42,155 bases of DNA. Origin: Prolixibacteraceae bacterium (GTDB taxonomy: Bacteria > Bacteroidota > Bacteroidia > Bacteroidales > Prolixibacteraceae). Below the pieces are notes generated by a model, which made no database searches, was not told where the DNA came from, and was given only the letters and a program-made list of their open reading frames with translations. The position numbers and the translations under genes are program-made. Numbering within the stretch: the stretch's first letter is position 1; the number at the start of each line of letters is the position of its first letter. The stretch lies in the NCBI GenBank assembly GCA_003537645.1, contig DPRM01000138.1, forward strand, positions 854 to 43,008, written 5' to 3'. Shown here one piece after another: positions 16,607-24,631 of this stretch.

Positions 16607-18760
16607 TTGAAATATTTCTGCTTTTCCATAGCGGTTGTCCTGATGCTGATTTCAGGCAAACAACTGAATGCCCAAACGGCTGCAAAAGCAGTCAGGGTAA
16701 CTACTCCACCAACAATTGACGGACGAATTAACGAAGCGGTTTGGGAACAGGCGACCAAAATCGACCAGTTTGTGCAACGCGAACCCAATCCCGGATTGCC
16801 AGTTTCAGAGCAAACCGTTGTTTCGGTCTGTTACGACGATCATTTCCTGTACTTTGCCGTGAAATGCTACGACGATCCTGATAAAATTACTGCCAAAGAA
16901 ATGGCGCGCGACGTGAGTCTTGGAAACGACGATCGGGTACAGATTATTCTGGATACTTATCTCGACAAACGCAATGGCTACTGGTTCCAGATTGGGCCGC
17001 GCGGTTCGATCGGCGATGCGCTGATCAGCGAAAACGGCGCTTCGATGAACAAGGAATGGGACGCTTTGTGGACCGGAAAATCGAGCATCAACGCCGAAGG
17101 CTGGGAATCGGAATTGGCCATTCCGTTTAAAACCATTGGCTTCGACCCCGACAAAACTGTTTGGGGAATGAAGCTGATCCGAAACATCAAACGCAAACTC
17201 GAAGCTTCCTACTGGCCGGTTGCGAACCTCAACACGCACCGTTTCCAAATTTCCGATTCAGGATTACTGGAAGGATTGGAAGGGATTACGCAGGGAATCG
17301 GGCTCGACATTTCGCCTTACGCGATTGGCGGAATAAATACTAAAAAAGGTGAAACCAACAAATATATGGCCGATGCCGGGTTGGATATGTTTTACCAAAT
17401 CACTCCCCGACTGAAAGCCTCGCTTTCCATCAATACCGATTTTGCTGAAACGGAGGTAGATGACCGGCAAATCAACCTGACACGTTTCAATCTGCATTTC
17501 CCGGAAAAACGTGATTTCTTTTTAGACGGATCGAACTACTTTAAATTCGGTATTGAGGGCGATGACAACAATCCATACAGGAATTCGATTGTACCATTTT
17601 TCTCGCGGAGGTTGGGGCTCGACAACGCCGGAAACATGCTTCCGGTGCAGTATGCAGCCAAAATAACCGGCTCGCAGAACAACTGGAACATCGGGATGAT
17701 GCACATCAGCGACGAACGCGATTACGGCAACTCGCAACTTTCAGTCGGACGGATCAGCCGTAACATTGGCGCGCAATCCTCAATTGGCGTGATCGGAACA
17801 ATGGGCAATGCGATTTCAACGGATGAGAATCTGGTTGGCGGAATAGATTTAAAACTTGCGACTTCAAAGTTTCAGAAGAATAAAAACCTTGTATTTACCT
17901 TGTTTGGAATGATTTCGGACACACCCCTTAAAAATGAAGAAAATAATACTTCGTGGGGTGCCGACATTGCCTTTCCGAACGACTTTTTAAACTTCGGATT
18001 GGGCCATTACGAAGTGGGCGAAAATTTTGTGGCGGGCATCGGTTTTGTTCCGCGCACCAACATTAAAGCCAGTTACGGAAATTTTTCAATCGGACCGAGA
18101 CCCAACAAATGGGGGATCCTCCAGACAAAAACCGGTGCCGGATTTAATTACCTGACCAATTTCGACAACGTGATGGTTACCCGTGTAATTAACCTCCAAC
18201 CCCTTGGCATCCGGTTCAAGTCGGGCGAAGAATTCTCCTATTCGCTAAACCAGCAATACGAGCTACTGACCAAAGATTTCAATATTTACCCCGGATTTGT
18301 TATCCCGATGAACGACTATACTTTCTGGTATCAAAACGTTCAGTTGATTTCAGCCGGAAGCCGCAATCTGGCAGGTTCGGCAAGTTTCGGGTCGGGCGAC
18401 TTTTACAATGGCCGCAAACAGGACATGAAACTGACGATAAATTACAAAGTTGCTGTTCCGTTGTTCATCGGCGGCAATTATTCGGTCAACCATATTACTT
18501 TGCCTGAAGGCGATTTTACTGCTGAAATTTACCAGCTGAACATGAATATTTTGGTTAGCCCCTCGGTCACGCTTTACAACTATTTTCAGTACGACAATGC
18601 CTCCGAAAAAGCTGGCTGGCAATCGCGTTTTCAATGGATACTGAAGCCCGGCAACGAAGTGATTCTTGCATGGACTTCAGGATGGACACAACCTGCAGAG
18701 CGTTTTGTGATGAATGAAAGTGCTTTGAGGCTGAAGCTAAAATATAACATCAGGTTTTAA
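16607..18760 (+). CDS. CBM9-like and DUF5916 outer-membrane protein
   Basis: 717 residues, starting with TTG directly before a signal peptide (about 1-23, KQLNAQ). Residues about 30-215 resemble a family 9 carbohydrate-binding module: PPTIDGRINEAVWEQATKIDQFVQREP, YFAVKCYDDPDK, DDRVQIILDTYLDKRNGYWFQIGPRG, GWESELAIPFKTIGF. The rest resembles the DUF5916 barrel region (FSRRLGLDNAGNMLPVQYAAKITG). This architecture is common in Bacteroidota as a surface protein of unknown transport or binding role. It shares no operon spacing with its neighbours (266-bp gap upstream). Confidence 0.88.
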   Translation: MKYFCFSIAVVLMLISGKQLNAQTAAKAVRVTTPPTIDGRINEAVWEQATKIDQFVQREPNPGLPVSEQTVVSVCYDDHFLYFAVKCYDDPDKITAKEMARDVSLGNDDRVQIILDTYLDKRNGYWFQIGPRGSIGDALISENGASMNKEWDALWTGKSSINAEGWESELAIPFKTIGFDPDKTVWGMKLIRNIKRKLEASYWPVANLNTHRFQISDSGLLEGLEGITQGIGLDISPYAIGGINTKKGETNKYMADAGLDMFYQITPRLKASLSINTDFAETEVDDRQINLTRFNLHFPEKRDFFLDGSNYFKFGIEGDDNNPYRNSIVPFFSRRLGLDNAGNMLPVQYAAKITGSQNNWNIGMMHISDERDYGNSQLSVGRISRNIGAQSSIGVIGTMGNAISTDENLVGGIDLKLATSKFQKNKNLVFTLFGMISDTPLKNEENNTSWGADIAFPNDFLNFGLGHYEVGENFVAGIGFVPRTNIKASYGNFSIGPRPNKWGILQTKTGAGFNYLTNFDNVMVTRVINLQPLGIRFKSGEEFSYSLNQQYELLTKDFNIYPGFVIPMNDYTFWYQNVQLISAGSRNLAGSASFGSGDFYNGRKQDMKLTINYKVAVPLFIGGNYSVNHITLPEGDFTAEIYQLNMNILVSPSVTLYNYFQYDNASEKAGWQSRFQWILKPGNEVILAWTSGWTQPAERFVMNESALRLKLKYNIRF

Positions 18761-18834
18761 CTGAAAGACGGTGTAAGAATTGCTCTGTCGCAGGTTGGGT
18801 GATCGCTGTGGATTTTCATCTTCCTTTCGCCCCT

Positions 18835-18870
18835 CGCCATGTCGCCGCATCGCCAAGTCGCACTGTCGCC
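18835..18870. repeat. Tandem octamer repeat, CGCCNNNT-type
   Basis: CGCCATGT, CGCCGCAT, CGCCAAGT, CGCACTGT and a final CGCC form 4.5 units of 8 bp. Degenerate units (CTGTCGCAGG, GATCGCTGTGG) continue upstream to about 18786. The array ends exactly at the stop codon of the minus-strand DUF218 gene. Confidence 0.75.
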
Positions 18871-19599
18871 CTAAATCCATCCTCTCAATTTGTAGTAGGC
18901 AAGCGCGGCCATTTCACGGGCAATCAGTATTTCATATTTCAGGTGATTCCAGAATTGGTACCTGACGGTGGTGTTGCCCCCAATATCAGGAACTAGCAAT
19001 TTGTCGTCGCCCAGCCTGTCGTCCTCAAAAAACAGATCGGCTTCAATAGCATTTTCGAAAGCTGGCAATGCACTAACTTTTGTGAATCCGGCTTTTTTAA
19101 AGACCAGCACAGCGCGTCGCATGTGTTCGGGTGATGTAACAAGTAAAATCGATTTTTCAGGAATATTTAACGACATAAACTGTTGAAGTTGCATGGCCTG
19201 CGATCTTGTATTGGTGCCATTCTCTTCATATAAAAATCGTCCCCGGTCAATTCCCTTGCTAATCAGTTCAGCGGCAACAAGACGGGCGGTACTCATCGAA
19301 TCGGCCGAATTTCCGGGAATGGAAATCACAATTTTACTTTCGGGCGCTTCTGTGGCTGCCCGATGCACATAAAACGCCCGCATCAGGTTCGATTCGCTGG
19401 GCATTCCGCCCCCGCCCAACAAAACAATGTAATCGGGTTTGCCGGTAATTTTCGACTCACTGGTTCCCAGCCAGTAATAGCCCCAGTAAGGTAAAGTTGT
19501 GAAGCTTAACAGCAGTACCAACAAGAACAATACTCCAAAAATAAGGAGTACCGAACGGGAAATAGTCAGGAAAGATTTATGTATTTTATGTTTTACCAT
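18871..19599 (-). CDS. YdcF/SanA-like DUF218 membrane protein
   Basis: 242 residues from this ATG; an in-frame ATG at 19653 would add 18 residues before the membrane anchor. One membrane segment lies at about 12-36 (SRSVLLIFGVLFLLVLLLSF), followed by a DUF218 domain: YIVLLGGGGMPSESNLMRAF, STARLVAAELISKGIDRGRFLYEENGTNTRSQA and SILLVTSPEHMRRAVLVFKKAGF. Relatives (SanA, ElyC, YdcF) act at the inner membrane in envelope or peptidoglycan precursor physiology; the reaction is not established. Its stop codon abuts the octamer repeat. Confidence 0.85.
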   Translation of the reverse strand: MVKHKIHKSFLTISRSVLLIFGVLFLLVLLLSFTTLPYWGYYWLGTSESKITGKPDYIVLLGGGGMPSESNLMRAFYVHRAATEAPESKIVISIPGNSADSMSTARLVAAELISKGIDRGRFLYEENGTNTRSQAMQLQQFMSLNIPEKSILLVTSPEHMRRAVLVFKKAGFTKVSALPAFENAIEADLFFEDDRLGDDKLLVPDIGGNTTVRYQFWNHLKYEILIAREMAALAYYKLRGWI

Positions 19600-19815
19600 G
19601 TAAGTATTATAAAATCTGCAAGTTAGATAAAATTTAGGATTACTGATAAACAAACCTTTTTTTCAATATACAACAATTGTGCGATTAGTTGTTTGAAAGG
19701 TATAATCATATCCTCGGTAAATCTCAATAAAAGAGTAATTTATTTCTACTTTTGCGCAACGGCAAAGTTGATTTTTGCCGTTTTTTTGTTTCAATATTTT
19801 TCAAAAAAAACCACA

Positions 19816-20541
19816 ATGAAATCCGATAAAATTTTCAAGGAAAAATTCGAAAAGTCCTCAGATTTTAAATTTGATGCAGCAGTTGTCAATGTTTTTGATG
19901 ACATGGTTGTACGTTCAGTGCCTTATTATCTTGAAATGCAACGTATGATGGCCGAATTGTCGGGCACTTACGCCCAGCCTGGTACTTCGTTGTACGACCT
20001 GGGATGCTCAACAGGAACGACATTCCTGTCAATCGATGGTTTTATCGATCCTTCAGTTGATTTTATCGGTATCGACGAATCGAAGGAAATGCTGGATAGC
20101 TGCCGTAAGAATCTTGAAAATCACGGACTAACACGATCTGTTAATCTTATTGAAAGCGATTTAAATAAAGAAGTTGTGCTGAAAAATGCCTCTATAGTCA
20201 TAATGTGTCTCTCACTACAATTCGTAAGGCCAATTAACCGGCAAAAGCTGTTGAATTCCATTTATCAGCAAATGAATCCAAAAGGTATCCTGATTTTGAT
20301 CGAGAAAGTTTTAGGCGAGAGTTCGGAGTTCAACCGGCAGTTTATTAAGTACTACTACGATATGAAACGCCGCAACAACTACGACGAAATGGAAATTGCC
20401 CAAAAACGCGAAGCGCTGGAAAACGTGCTGATACCCTATAAAATGAGTGAAGATATTACCATGCTAAATGATGCAGGATTTAAAACTTGTGAAGTATTTT
20501 TTAAGTGGCATAATTTTGCCGGCATGGTAGCTCAAAAATAA
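19816..20541 (+). CDS. cmoA: CmoA-like carboxy-S-adenosyl-L-methionine synthase
   Basis: 241 residues from the ATG that aligns with the family start; the frame is open further upstream but that part is AT-rich and unlike CmoA. The SAM-binding motif DLGCSTG is at 61-67. The protein follows E. coli CmoA in order: FDDMVVRSVPYYLEMQRMM, LSLQFVRPINRQKLLNSIYQQMNPKG, and QKREALENVLIP at 197-208, the segment that in CmoA supplies the arginine reading the extra carboxylate. CmoA makes Cx-SAM from SAM and prephenate for CmoB-dependent tRNA wobble-uridine modification. No CmoB is in the window. The next gene lies 43 bp downstream. Confidence 0.85.
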   Translation: MKSDKIFKEKFEKSSDFKFDAAVVNVFDDMVVRSVPYYLEMQRMMAELSGTYAQPGTSLYDLGCSTGTTFLSIDGFIDPSVDFIGIDESKEMLDSCRKNLENHGLTRSVNLIESDLNKEVVLKNASIVIMCLSLQFVRPINRQKLLNSIYQQMNPKGILILIEKVLGESSEFNRQFIKYYYDMKRRNNYDEMEIAQKREALENVLIPYKMSEDITMLNDAGFKTCEVFFKWHNFAGMVAQK

Positions 20542-20584
20542 TTTCAAAACCCATTTTCGCAATTACAAACCAAAAACTCGACTC

Positions 20585-21268
20585 ATGTTAGTAAAACTCG
20601 GAAATATTTTTTTCCATTACAGAAATTACTTTTTTCCACTGTTATATGCTGCACTTTTCATCCCTTCATCGCCACTCTTCGCCGATCTGAGCTGGGGTTT
20701 AATTTCAGGTGCGGTACTCATTGTGTTTGGGATGCTGGTACGAAGTATTACCGTTGGACTGGTTTACATTGTTCGTGGAGGCATTAACCGACAAATACAT
20801 GCTGAAAATCTGGTCACGGAAGGTGTTTATCAGATTTGCCGCAACCCCATGTATTTAGGAAATATCTCTTTGCTGATCGGGTTTGGGCTTTTTTCCAATT
20901 CGCTGTTGTATATGACCGTATTTCTCCCTTTGATGCTTTTTATTTATCTGGGCATTATCAAGGCTGAAGAAAATTTTTTGATTGGTAAATTCGGCGATAA
21001 GTTTATCGCTTTTAAAAATAGCACCAACTCTATTCTTCCCAATTTCGGAAAAATAAAACAAGCATTTACGAATCACCACTTCCGGTTTCAGAAAGTAATT
21101 GCCAACGAGCATAACGGAATATTCATGTATTTCGCCGGAATGCTGCTACTCCTTAAATACCATAAAACATTAAACTGGGATATGTCGATCGTTATTTTTG
21201 GTATTCTGTTGGTTCTTTTTCTGATAGCCAAGTGGATGAAAAGAACAAAACGACTGAATTACTGGTAG
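20585..21268 (+). CDS. Isoprenylcysteine carboxyl methyltransferase-like (ICMT/PEMT) membrane protein
   Basis: 227 residues with about five hydrophobic segments (near 14-30, 37-60, 92-125, 176-190, 200-217). The family hallmark is the block HAENLVTEGVYQICRNPMYLGNISLLIGFGL, where RNPMY binds SAM in ICMT/PEMT enzymes, followed by KAEENFLIGKFGDKFIAFKNS. The bacterial substrate is unknown (protein, lipid or small molecule). It lies 43 bp after the cmoA-like gene, and a strong terminator follows, so the two probably form one transcript. Confidence 0.82.
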   Translation: MLVKLGNIFFHYRNYFFPLLYAALFIPSSPLFADLSWGLISGAVLIVFGMLVRSITVGLVYIVRGGINRQIHAENLVTEGVYQICRNPMYLGNISLLIGFGLFSNSLLYMTVFLPLMLFIYLGIIKAEENFLIGKFGDKFIAFKNSTNSILPNFGKIKQAFTNHHFRFQKVIANEHNGIFMYFAGMLLLLKYHKTLNWDMSIVIFGILLVLFLIAKWMKRTKRLNYW

Positions 21269-21285
21269 CGAACCAGAGCAAAACA

Positions 21286-21320
21286 AAAAATCCCGGCTGT
21301 CTCAACAACCGGGATTTTTT
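21286..21320. terminator. Rho-independent terminator, probably bidirectional
   Basis: AAATCCCGG pairs with CCGGGATTT across an 11-12 base loop, followed by a T run on the plus strand and preceded by an A run that would serve the minus strand. It separates the convergent ICMT-like and aldose epimerase genes. Confidence 0.85.
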
Positions 21321-21380
21321 AATGTTATCGATGTCTGTTTTTACTCAAAACTGAGACTGCGAACTGACACTTTCTACTTT

Positions 21381-22526
21381 TTACTGCTTCACCGAGAACT
21401 TGTAAATCGTGGTCGATTTCAATGTTTCGCCCGGTTTTAGCAAAGTATTCGGGAAGTTTGCATGATTTGGCGAATCAGGATAATGCTGAGTTTCAAGGCA
21501 AATACCATTGCGGAAATTGTATGGATTTCCACGTTTCCCTATGATACTTCCGGTTAAAAAGTTACCAGTATAAAGCTGAACGGCTGGCTCGGTGGTAAAA
21601 CATTCCATGTAACGACCCGAAACCGGTTCGTACAAACTGGCGCAGAAAGTCATTTCGTTGCCATTCTGATCTTTGTTCAGAATATAGTTATGATCGTAAC
21701 CACCACCCATACGAAGCTGTGGCATAGGGTCTTCAATGCGCGAGCCAATGGTTTGCGGAGTTGTAAAATCCATAGCAGTACCACGAATATCAACAATTTC
21801 GCCAGTAGGAATCAATGTTGAGTCGCCAACTGCTGTTGATGAATTGGCGTCAACAACCAAAATATGATCAAGGATATCGCCCATTCCTTCACCTTTCAGG
21901 TTAAAATAAACATGGTTGGTTAAATTGAAGTAGCACGATTTGTCGGTAGTCGCTTCATAATCAATTTTCAAACCGTTGTCTTTGGTCAGGGTGTAAGTTA
22001 CTTTCACGTTTTTATTTCCAGGGAAACCCCATTCGCCGTCAGGACTAACCAGAGTCATTTCAACAGCTGGACCGTCGGCTGACTGAACTTCTTTTGCATC
22101 CCACACCTGGCGGTAAAAACTTTCGGGACCAGAGTGCAAACAAGCCTGATGGTTGTTTTGCGGAAGCTGATAAGTAATACTGTCAATTACAAACTGGGCG
22201 TTGGCAATACGGTTGGCGTAAGGACCAACAACTGCGCCCTGCCCTGCATCGCCGTTAATGTAACCGTCAATTGAGTTAAATCCCAGCGTAACATCTTCCA
22301 TTGCACCGTTTTTGTCGGGCGCAAAAACTGAAACGATTTTGGCTCCGTAATTGGTCAGGGTAACGATGATTCCGCCTTCATTTTTCAGAGTGAACAAAGT
22401 GGTTTGTTTACCATTCACTTCTTTTTCGAAATCAGCTTTCGAATAAGAAGGGGTAAACTCTTTTTTAGGTGCCGAACACGAAACAATCGCTCCGGCAATA
22501 AACAATGATCCGATTAATTTTTTCAT
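21381..22526 (-). CDS. galM: Aldose 1-epimerase (mutarotase), lipoprotein form
   Basis: 381 residues from the ATG before the signal sequence; an upstream in-frame ATG (22601) would bury that signal. The lipobox AIVSC gives Cys17, so it is a membrane-anchored lipoprotein outside the cytoplasm. GalM family motifs are present: GPYANRIANA (101-110), HSGPESFYRQVW with His131, NLTNHVYFNL with His205, and the catalytic base Glu345 in CLETQHYPDSPNH. It interconverts alpha and beta anomers of galactose, glucose or related sugars. It is transcribed alone; a candidate promoter lies at 22564-22589. Confidence 0.93.
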   Translation of the reverse strand: MKKLIGSLFIAGAIVSCSAPKKEFTPSYSKADFEKEVNGKQTTLFTLKNEGGIIVTLTNYGAKIVSVFAPDKNGAMEDVTLGFNSIDGYINGDAGQGAVVGPYANRIANAQFVIDSITYQLPQNNHQACLHSGPESFYRQVWDAKEVQSADGPAVEMTLVSPDGEWGFPGNKNVKVTYTLTKDNGLKIDYEATTDKSCYFNLTNHVYFNLKGEGMGDILDHILVVDANSSTAVGDSTLIPTGEIVDIRGTAMDFTTPQTIGSRIEDPMPQLRMGGGYDHNYILNKDQNGNEMTFCASLYEPVSGRYMECFTTEPAVQLYTGNFLTGSIIGKRGNPYNFRNGICLETQHYPDSPNHANFPNTLLKPGETLKSTTIYKFSVKQ

Positions 22527-22563
22527 ACAAAGAGTAATTTTGAGGTTTTCGAATTTTGAGTCG

Positions 22564-22589
22564 TAAATATAGAAAATATTTATCTTCAA
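22564..22589 (-). promoter_or_regulatory. Candidate Bacteroidota-type promoter of galM
   Basis: On the minus strand, TTG (22587-22589) is followed after 15 bp by TATATTTA (22564-22571), one mismatch from the -7 consensus TANNTTTG. It lies about 38 bp before the galM ATG. Confidence 0.4.
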
Positions 22590-22601
22590 TGGCTTTTTCA
22601 C

Positions 22602-22800
22602 TTATCCGATACTTACGAATCATACGTATTTCCGGTTCTCAGCTATAGGCAGGCAGGGATTTTAACCTCTGAACTACCGAAGAAGAACTGAACTCTAAAT
22701 CTACCACTTTCCTATCCGACGAAGCATAAAACCCCTGCTTGCAGGGTAGGTGATATTGTCGGGACGTTGGTCTTTCTTCCCGCTGTAGTCTGTTTGATTA
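22602..22800 (-). repeat. Degenerate attC-like end of the right cassette array
   Basis: The 3' flank of the VOC gene holds no gene. It contains a perfect small hairpin CCCTGC-TT-GCAGGG (22733-22746) and, read on the minus strand, GTGGTAGATTTAGAG and CCTGCCTATAGC. These resemble the inner motif and right arm of the site at 878-998 (GTGGTGATTTAGATG, CCTGCCTATAGCC). Terminal attC boxes are not recognisable. The end nearest galM overlaps its promoter region. Confidence 0.4.
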
Positions 22801-22801
22801 A

Positions 22802-23155
22802 TTATTGTATCGTTTGTCCAAATGTCAGTAAGTTATTGTCAGGGTCAAGCAATGCAAACTCCCTTTGTCCCCAGGGTTTTGTTTCTAAATGTCCGTTTGG
22901 GTGAATTGAAACTTTGTTGTCCGAAAGCGTTTGGTAGAGTTTATCAATGTCGTTTGTTCTGATATAAACTTGTCCGAAGTTTTCTTTTGGGTCAAGGTCT
23001 TTAAATTCAAAAAAATGAATTTCAACATTGTCTTTTCGTATCAACAAATAATCTCCGTAATCGGAAATTTCACTAAACTCCAGTTTGTCAATGTAAAATT
23101 TTTTAGTTGCGATTTTGTCACGCATTGGTAACTTCGGATTTATGTCTGTCAGCAT
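22802..23155 (-). CDS. VOC family (bleomycin-resistance-like) protein
   Basis: 117 residues forming a single VOC domain: KLPMRDKIATKKFYIDKLEFSEISDYGDYLLIRKDNVEIHFFEF, QVYIRTNDIDKLYQTL, and WGQREFALLDPDNNLLTFGQ. Proteins with this short layout, such as Ble-type proteins, bind hydrophobic ligands as dimers, sequestering or modifying them; the final Glu ligand typical of metal-dependent members is replaced (LLTFGQ), favouring a binding role. Cytoplasmic. It lies in the minus-strand cassette array, 210 bp after the site at 23366-23496; that spacer may hold its promoter. Confidence 0.85.
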   Translation of the reverse strand: MLTDINPKLPMRDKIATKKFYIDKLEFSEISDYGDYLLIRKDNVEIHFFEFKDLDPKENFGQVYIRTNDIDKLYQTLSDNKVSIHPNGHLETKPWGQREFALLDPDNNLLTFGQTIQ

Positions 23156-23365
23156 AATTTATTTTTCTTTTGTCCATAATTTGAATTGAAACCAATTTCA
23201 ATTAACTCACCCACTTTTAAGTCTGCTTTTGTTCAGTGAAAGTAGGTTTGGGCGAAAGGTGATGCACCTTGTCCGTTTGCTTTAAGTTCGCTATTATTTT
23301 ACTCCATTGTCACTGTTTTTTGTTTTGCAGTCTGCTTGTCTCTGGTATTTTGTCTTTTACAATTC

Positions 23366-23496
23366 GCCTAACGGACGGAACTATATGCAGTTGCCGACAG
23401 TGGGCGGTTTTCCTATCGGCCAACACAAACGCCGATACGGGGCAAAACACCCCATCTAACCACTTAAACACCAATGTTTTATAACGCGTGTTATGC
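23366..23496 (-). repeat. attC-like site between the PH-like and VOC genes
   Basis: Read on the minus strand, the site begins GCATAAC (23490-23496) 11 bp after the stop codon of the upstream gene and ends GTTAGGC (23366-23372), matching the RYYYAAC and GTTRRRY ends of attC. Inside are GTGGTTAGATGGGG and further paired arms (GTTTTGCCCC; CGATAGG). The right end carries CTGCATATAGTTCCGTCC, identical to 120-137. Length 131 bp. Confidence 0.65.
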
Positions 23497-23507
23497 CTCG
23501 TTTTTTA

Positions 23508-24461
23508 TTATCCTTCGGGAATACATTCATTTCTTACTTTCACTCCTTTTATTTCTAATCTACTTTTCATCTCAAGCCATGTTTTATCTCTTAATGTGCC
23601 TGCTGGATAAAGTTTGTTTCTAAAGTCTTTTGTAATAATCCGAAGACTATTTGGTTGTTTACTTTGCGTTTCATAAACAATTTCTTTAATGTCTTTTATT
23701 CTATATATTTTTGTCAACCATACTAAATTGTGGTTTTTAACGATAAAATAGTCATTTGTCATGCAAAAAAAGTGCATAAGCCATGAATTAAACAAAAACC
23801 AAAAAGTTCCGAATACAGCGAAAAAAATCACAAATCCGCTAGGTGCCGAGTGCCTTTTTGAAATCAATAAAAACGCAAAGAATCCAATTAGTCCCCAAAG
23901 TAAAATTCCCCTTAAACTAATAATTTGATTGCCTTTAAAAGTATCAAAACTCTCAAATCTAATAGAGTTTGTATCAACTTTTTCAATTTGGCTTGAAATA
24001 TATTCTGTCTTTTTGATTACCGTTTGTTCAAGGAATGATTTTAGTTCCCAACTATTAGAATACATGTCATCAAAAAAGAACTTTTCTGTCCCGTCATTAA
24101 AAATCAAAGCTGTCCCTTCCAATGGCAATCTAAAAATAAAACGAAAAGGCATTTTTCCTGTCAAAACAACATTTTTAATATTTTTTAAATAAAATGTCCT
24201 GTCTCCAATAGTGATAGTATACTTGTCTACTGTAATTTTTGGGGAATTTTTCCAATAGGTGTAAATCATTAAAAAAGCTAAAAAATAAAAAGCAAGACTG
24301 AAAACTGGCAAAAAATAATTCTTAGTCTCAGGATGTTCTCTTTGAAGTAGGTCTATACCAGCAAATAAGAATAGAGAACCGAATGTAGAAAGAAATAAAA
24401 ATACAAAAATTAATATTGTATAAAATTTTATCGGATGTCTTCTAGTTGTAATTGTTGTCAT
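23508..24461 (-). CDS. Hypothetical four-helix membrane protein with PH-like segments
   Basis: 317 residues, not recognised as a named family. Two hydrophobic hairpins are clear: about 13-35 plus 49-70, and about 181-200 plus 208-231. After each pair comes a beta-rich cytosolic stretch (KITVDKYTITIGDRTFYLKNIKNVVLTG; NDYFIVKNHNLVWLTKIYRIKDIKEIVYE) resembling the PH-like folds of bacterial YdbT/YcxB-type membrane proteins. It appears to be an internal duplication of (two helices + PH-like domain). It starts only 25 bp after one attC-like site and stops 11 bp before another, so it fills its cassette almost completely. Confidence 0.72.
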   Translation of the reverse strand: MTTITTRRHPIKFYTILIFVFLFLSTFGSLFLFAGIDLLQREHPETKNYFLPVFSLAFYFLAFLMIYTYWKNSPKITVDKYTITIGDRTFYLKNIKNVVLTGKMPFRFIFRLPLEGTALIFNDGTEKFFFDDMYSNSWELKSFLEQTVIKKTEYISSQIEKVDTNSIRFESFDTFKGNQIISLRGILLWGLIGFFAFLLISKRHSAPSGFVIFFAVFGTFWFLFNSWLMHFFCMTNDYFIVKNHNLVWLTKIYRIKDIKEIVYETQSKQPNSLRIITKDFRNKLYPAGTLRDKTWLEMKSRLEIKGVKVRNECIPEG

Positions 24462-24486
24462 TTGTTGTCATTTGTCTTAAAATGAG

Positions 24487-24618
24487 GCATAACGGTTTGG
24501 CGCTTGGCGCAGTGGCGGATTTCGGAGCACAAAACTGTCAATACACCACAAAAGTTGATGCGAGGTAGAATGTTCAATTAACCACTTCACCCGCCATTGA
24601 GCCAAACGCCTGTTATGC
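24487..24618 (-). repeat. Best attC-like site: 132-bp imperfect palindrome with GCATAAC/GTTATGC ends
   Basis: Read on the minus strand the site runs from GCATAAC (24612-24618) to GTTATGC (24487-24493), perfect complementary ends fitting RYYYAAC/GTTRRRY. The inner arms GGCGTTTGGC, CAATGGCGGG pair with CCGCCACTGCG, GCGCCAAACC with a few unpaired bases, as in folded attC. The long loop holds GTGGTTAATTGAAC and GCATCAACTTTTGTGGTG. It lies between two minus-strand accessory genes. Confidence 0.75.
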
Positions 24619-24631
24619 CCAGTGCTTTTCT

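Noticed and set aside
22733..22746. CCCTGC-TT-GCAGGG hairpin as a terminator of the VOC gene
   Set aside because: The stem is short and no T run follows on the minus strand; it fits better as part of the degenerate boundary repeat.
23929..24192. Plus-strand open frame inside the PH-like gene
   Set aside because: It is the antisense shadow of a hydrophobic coding region.
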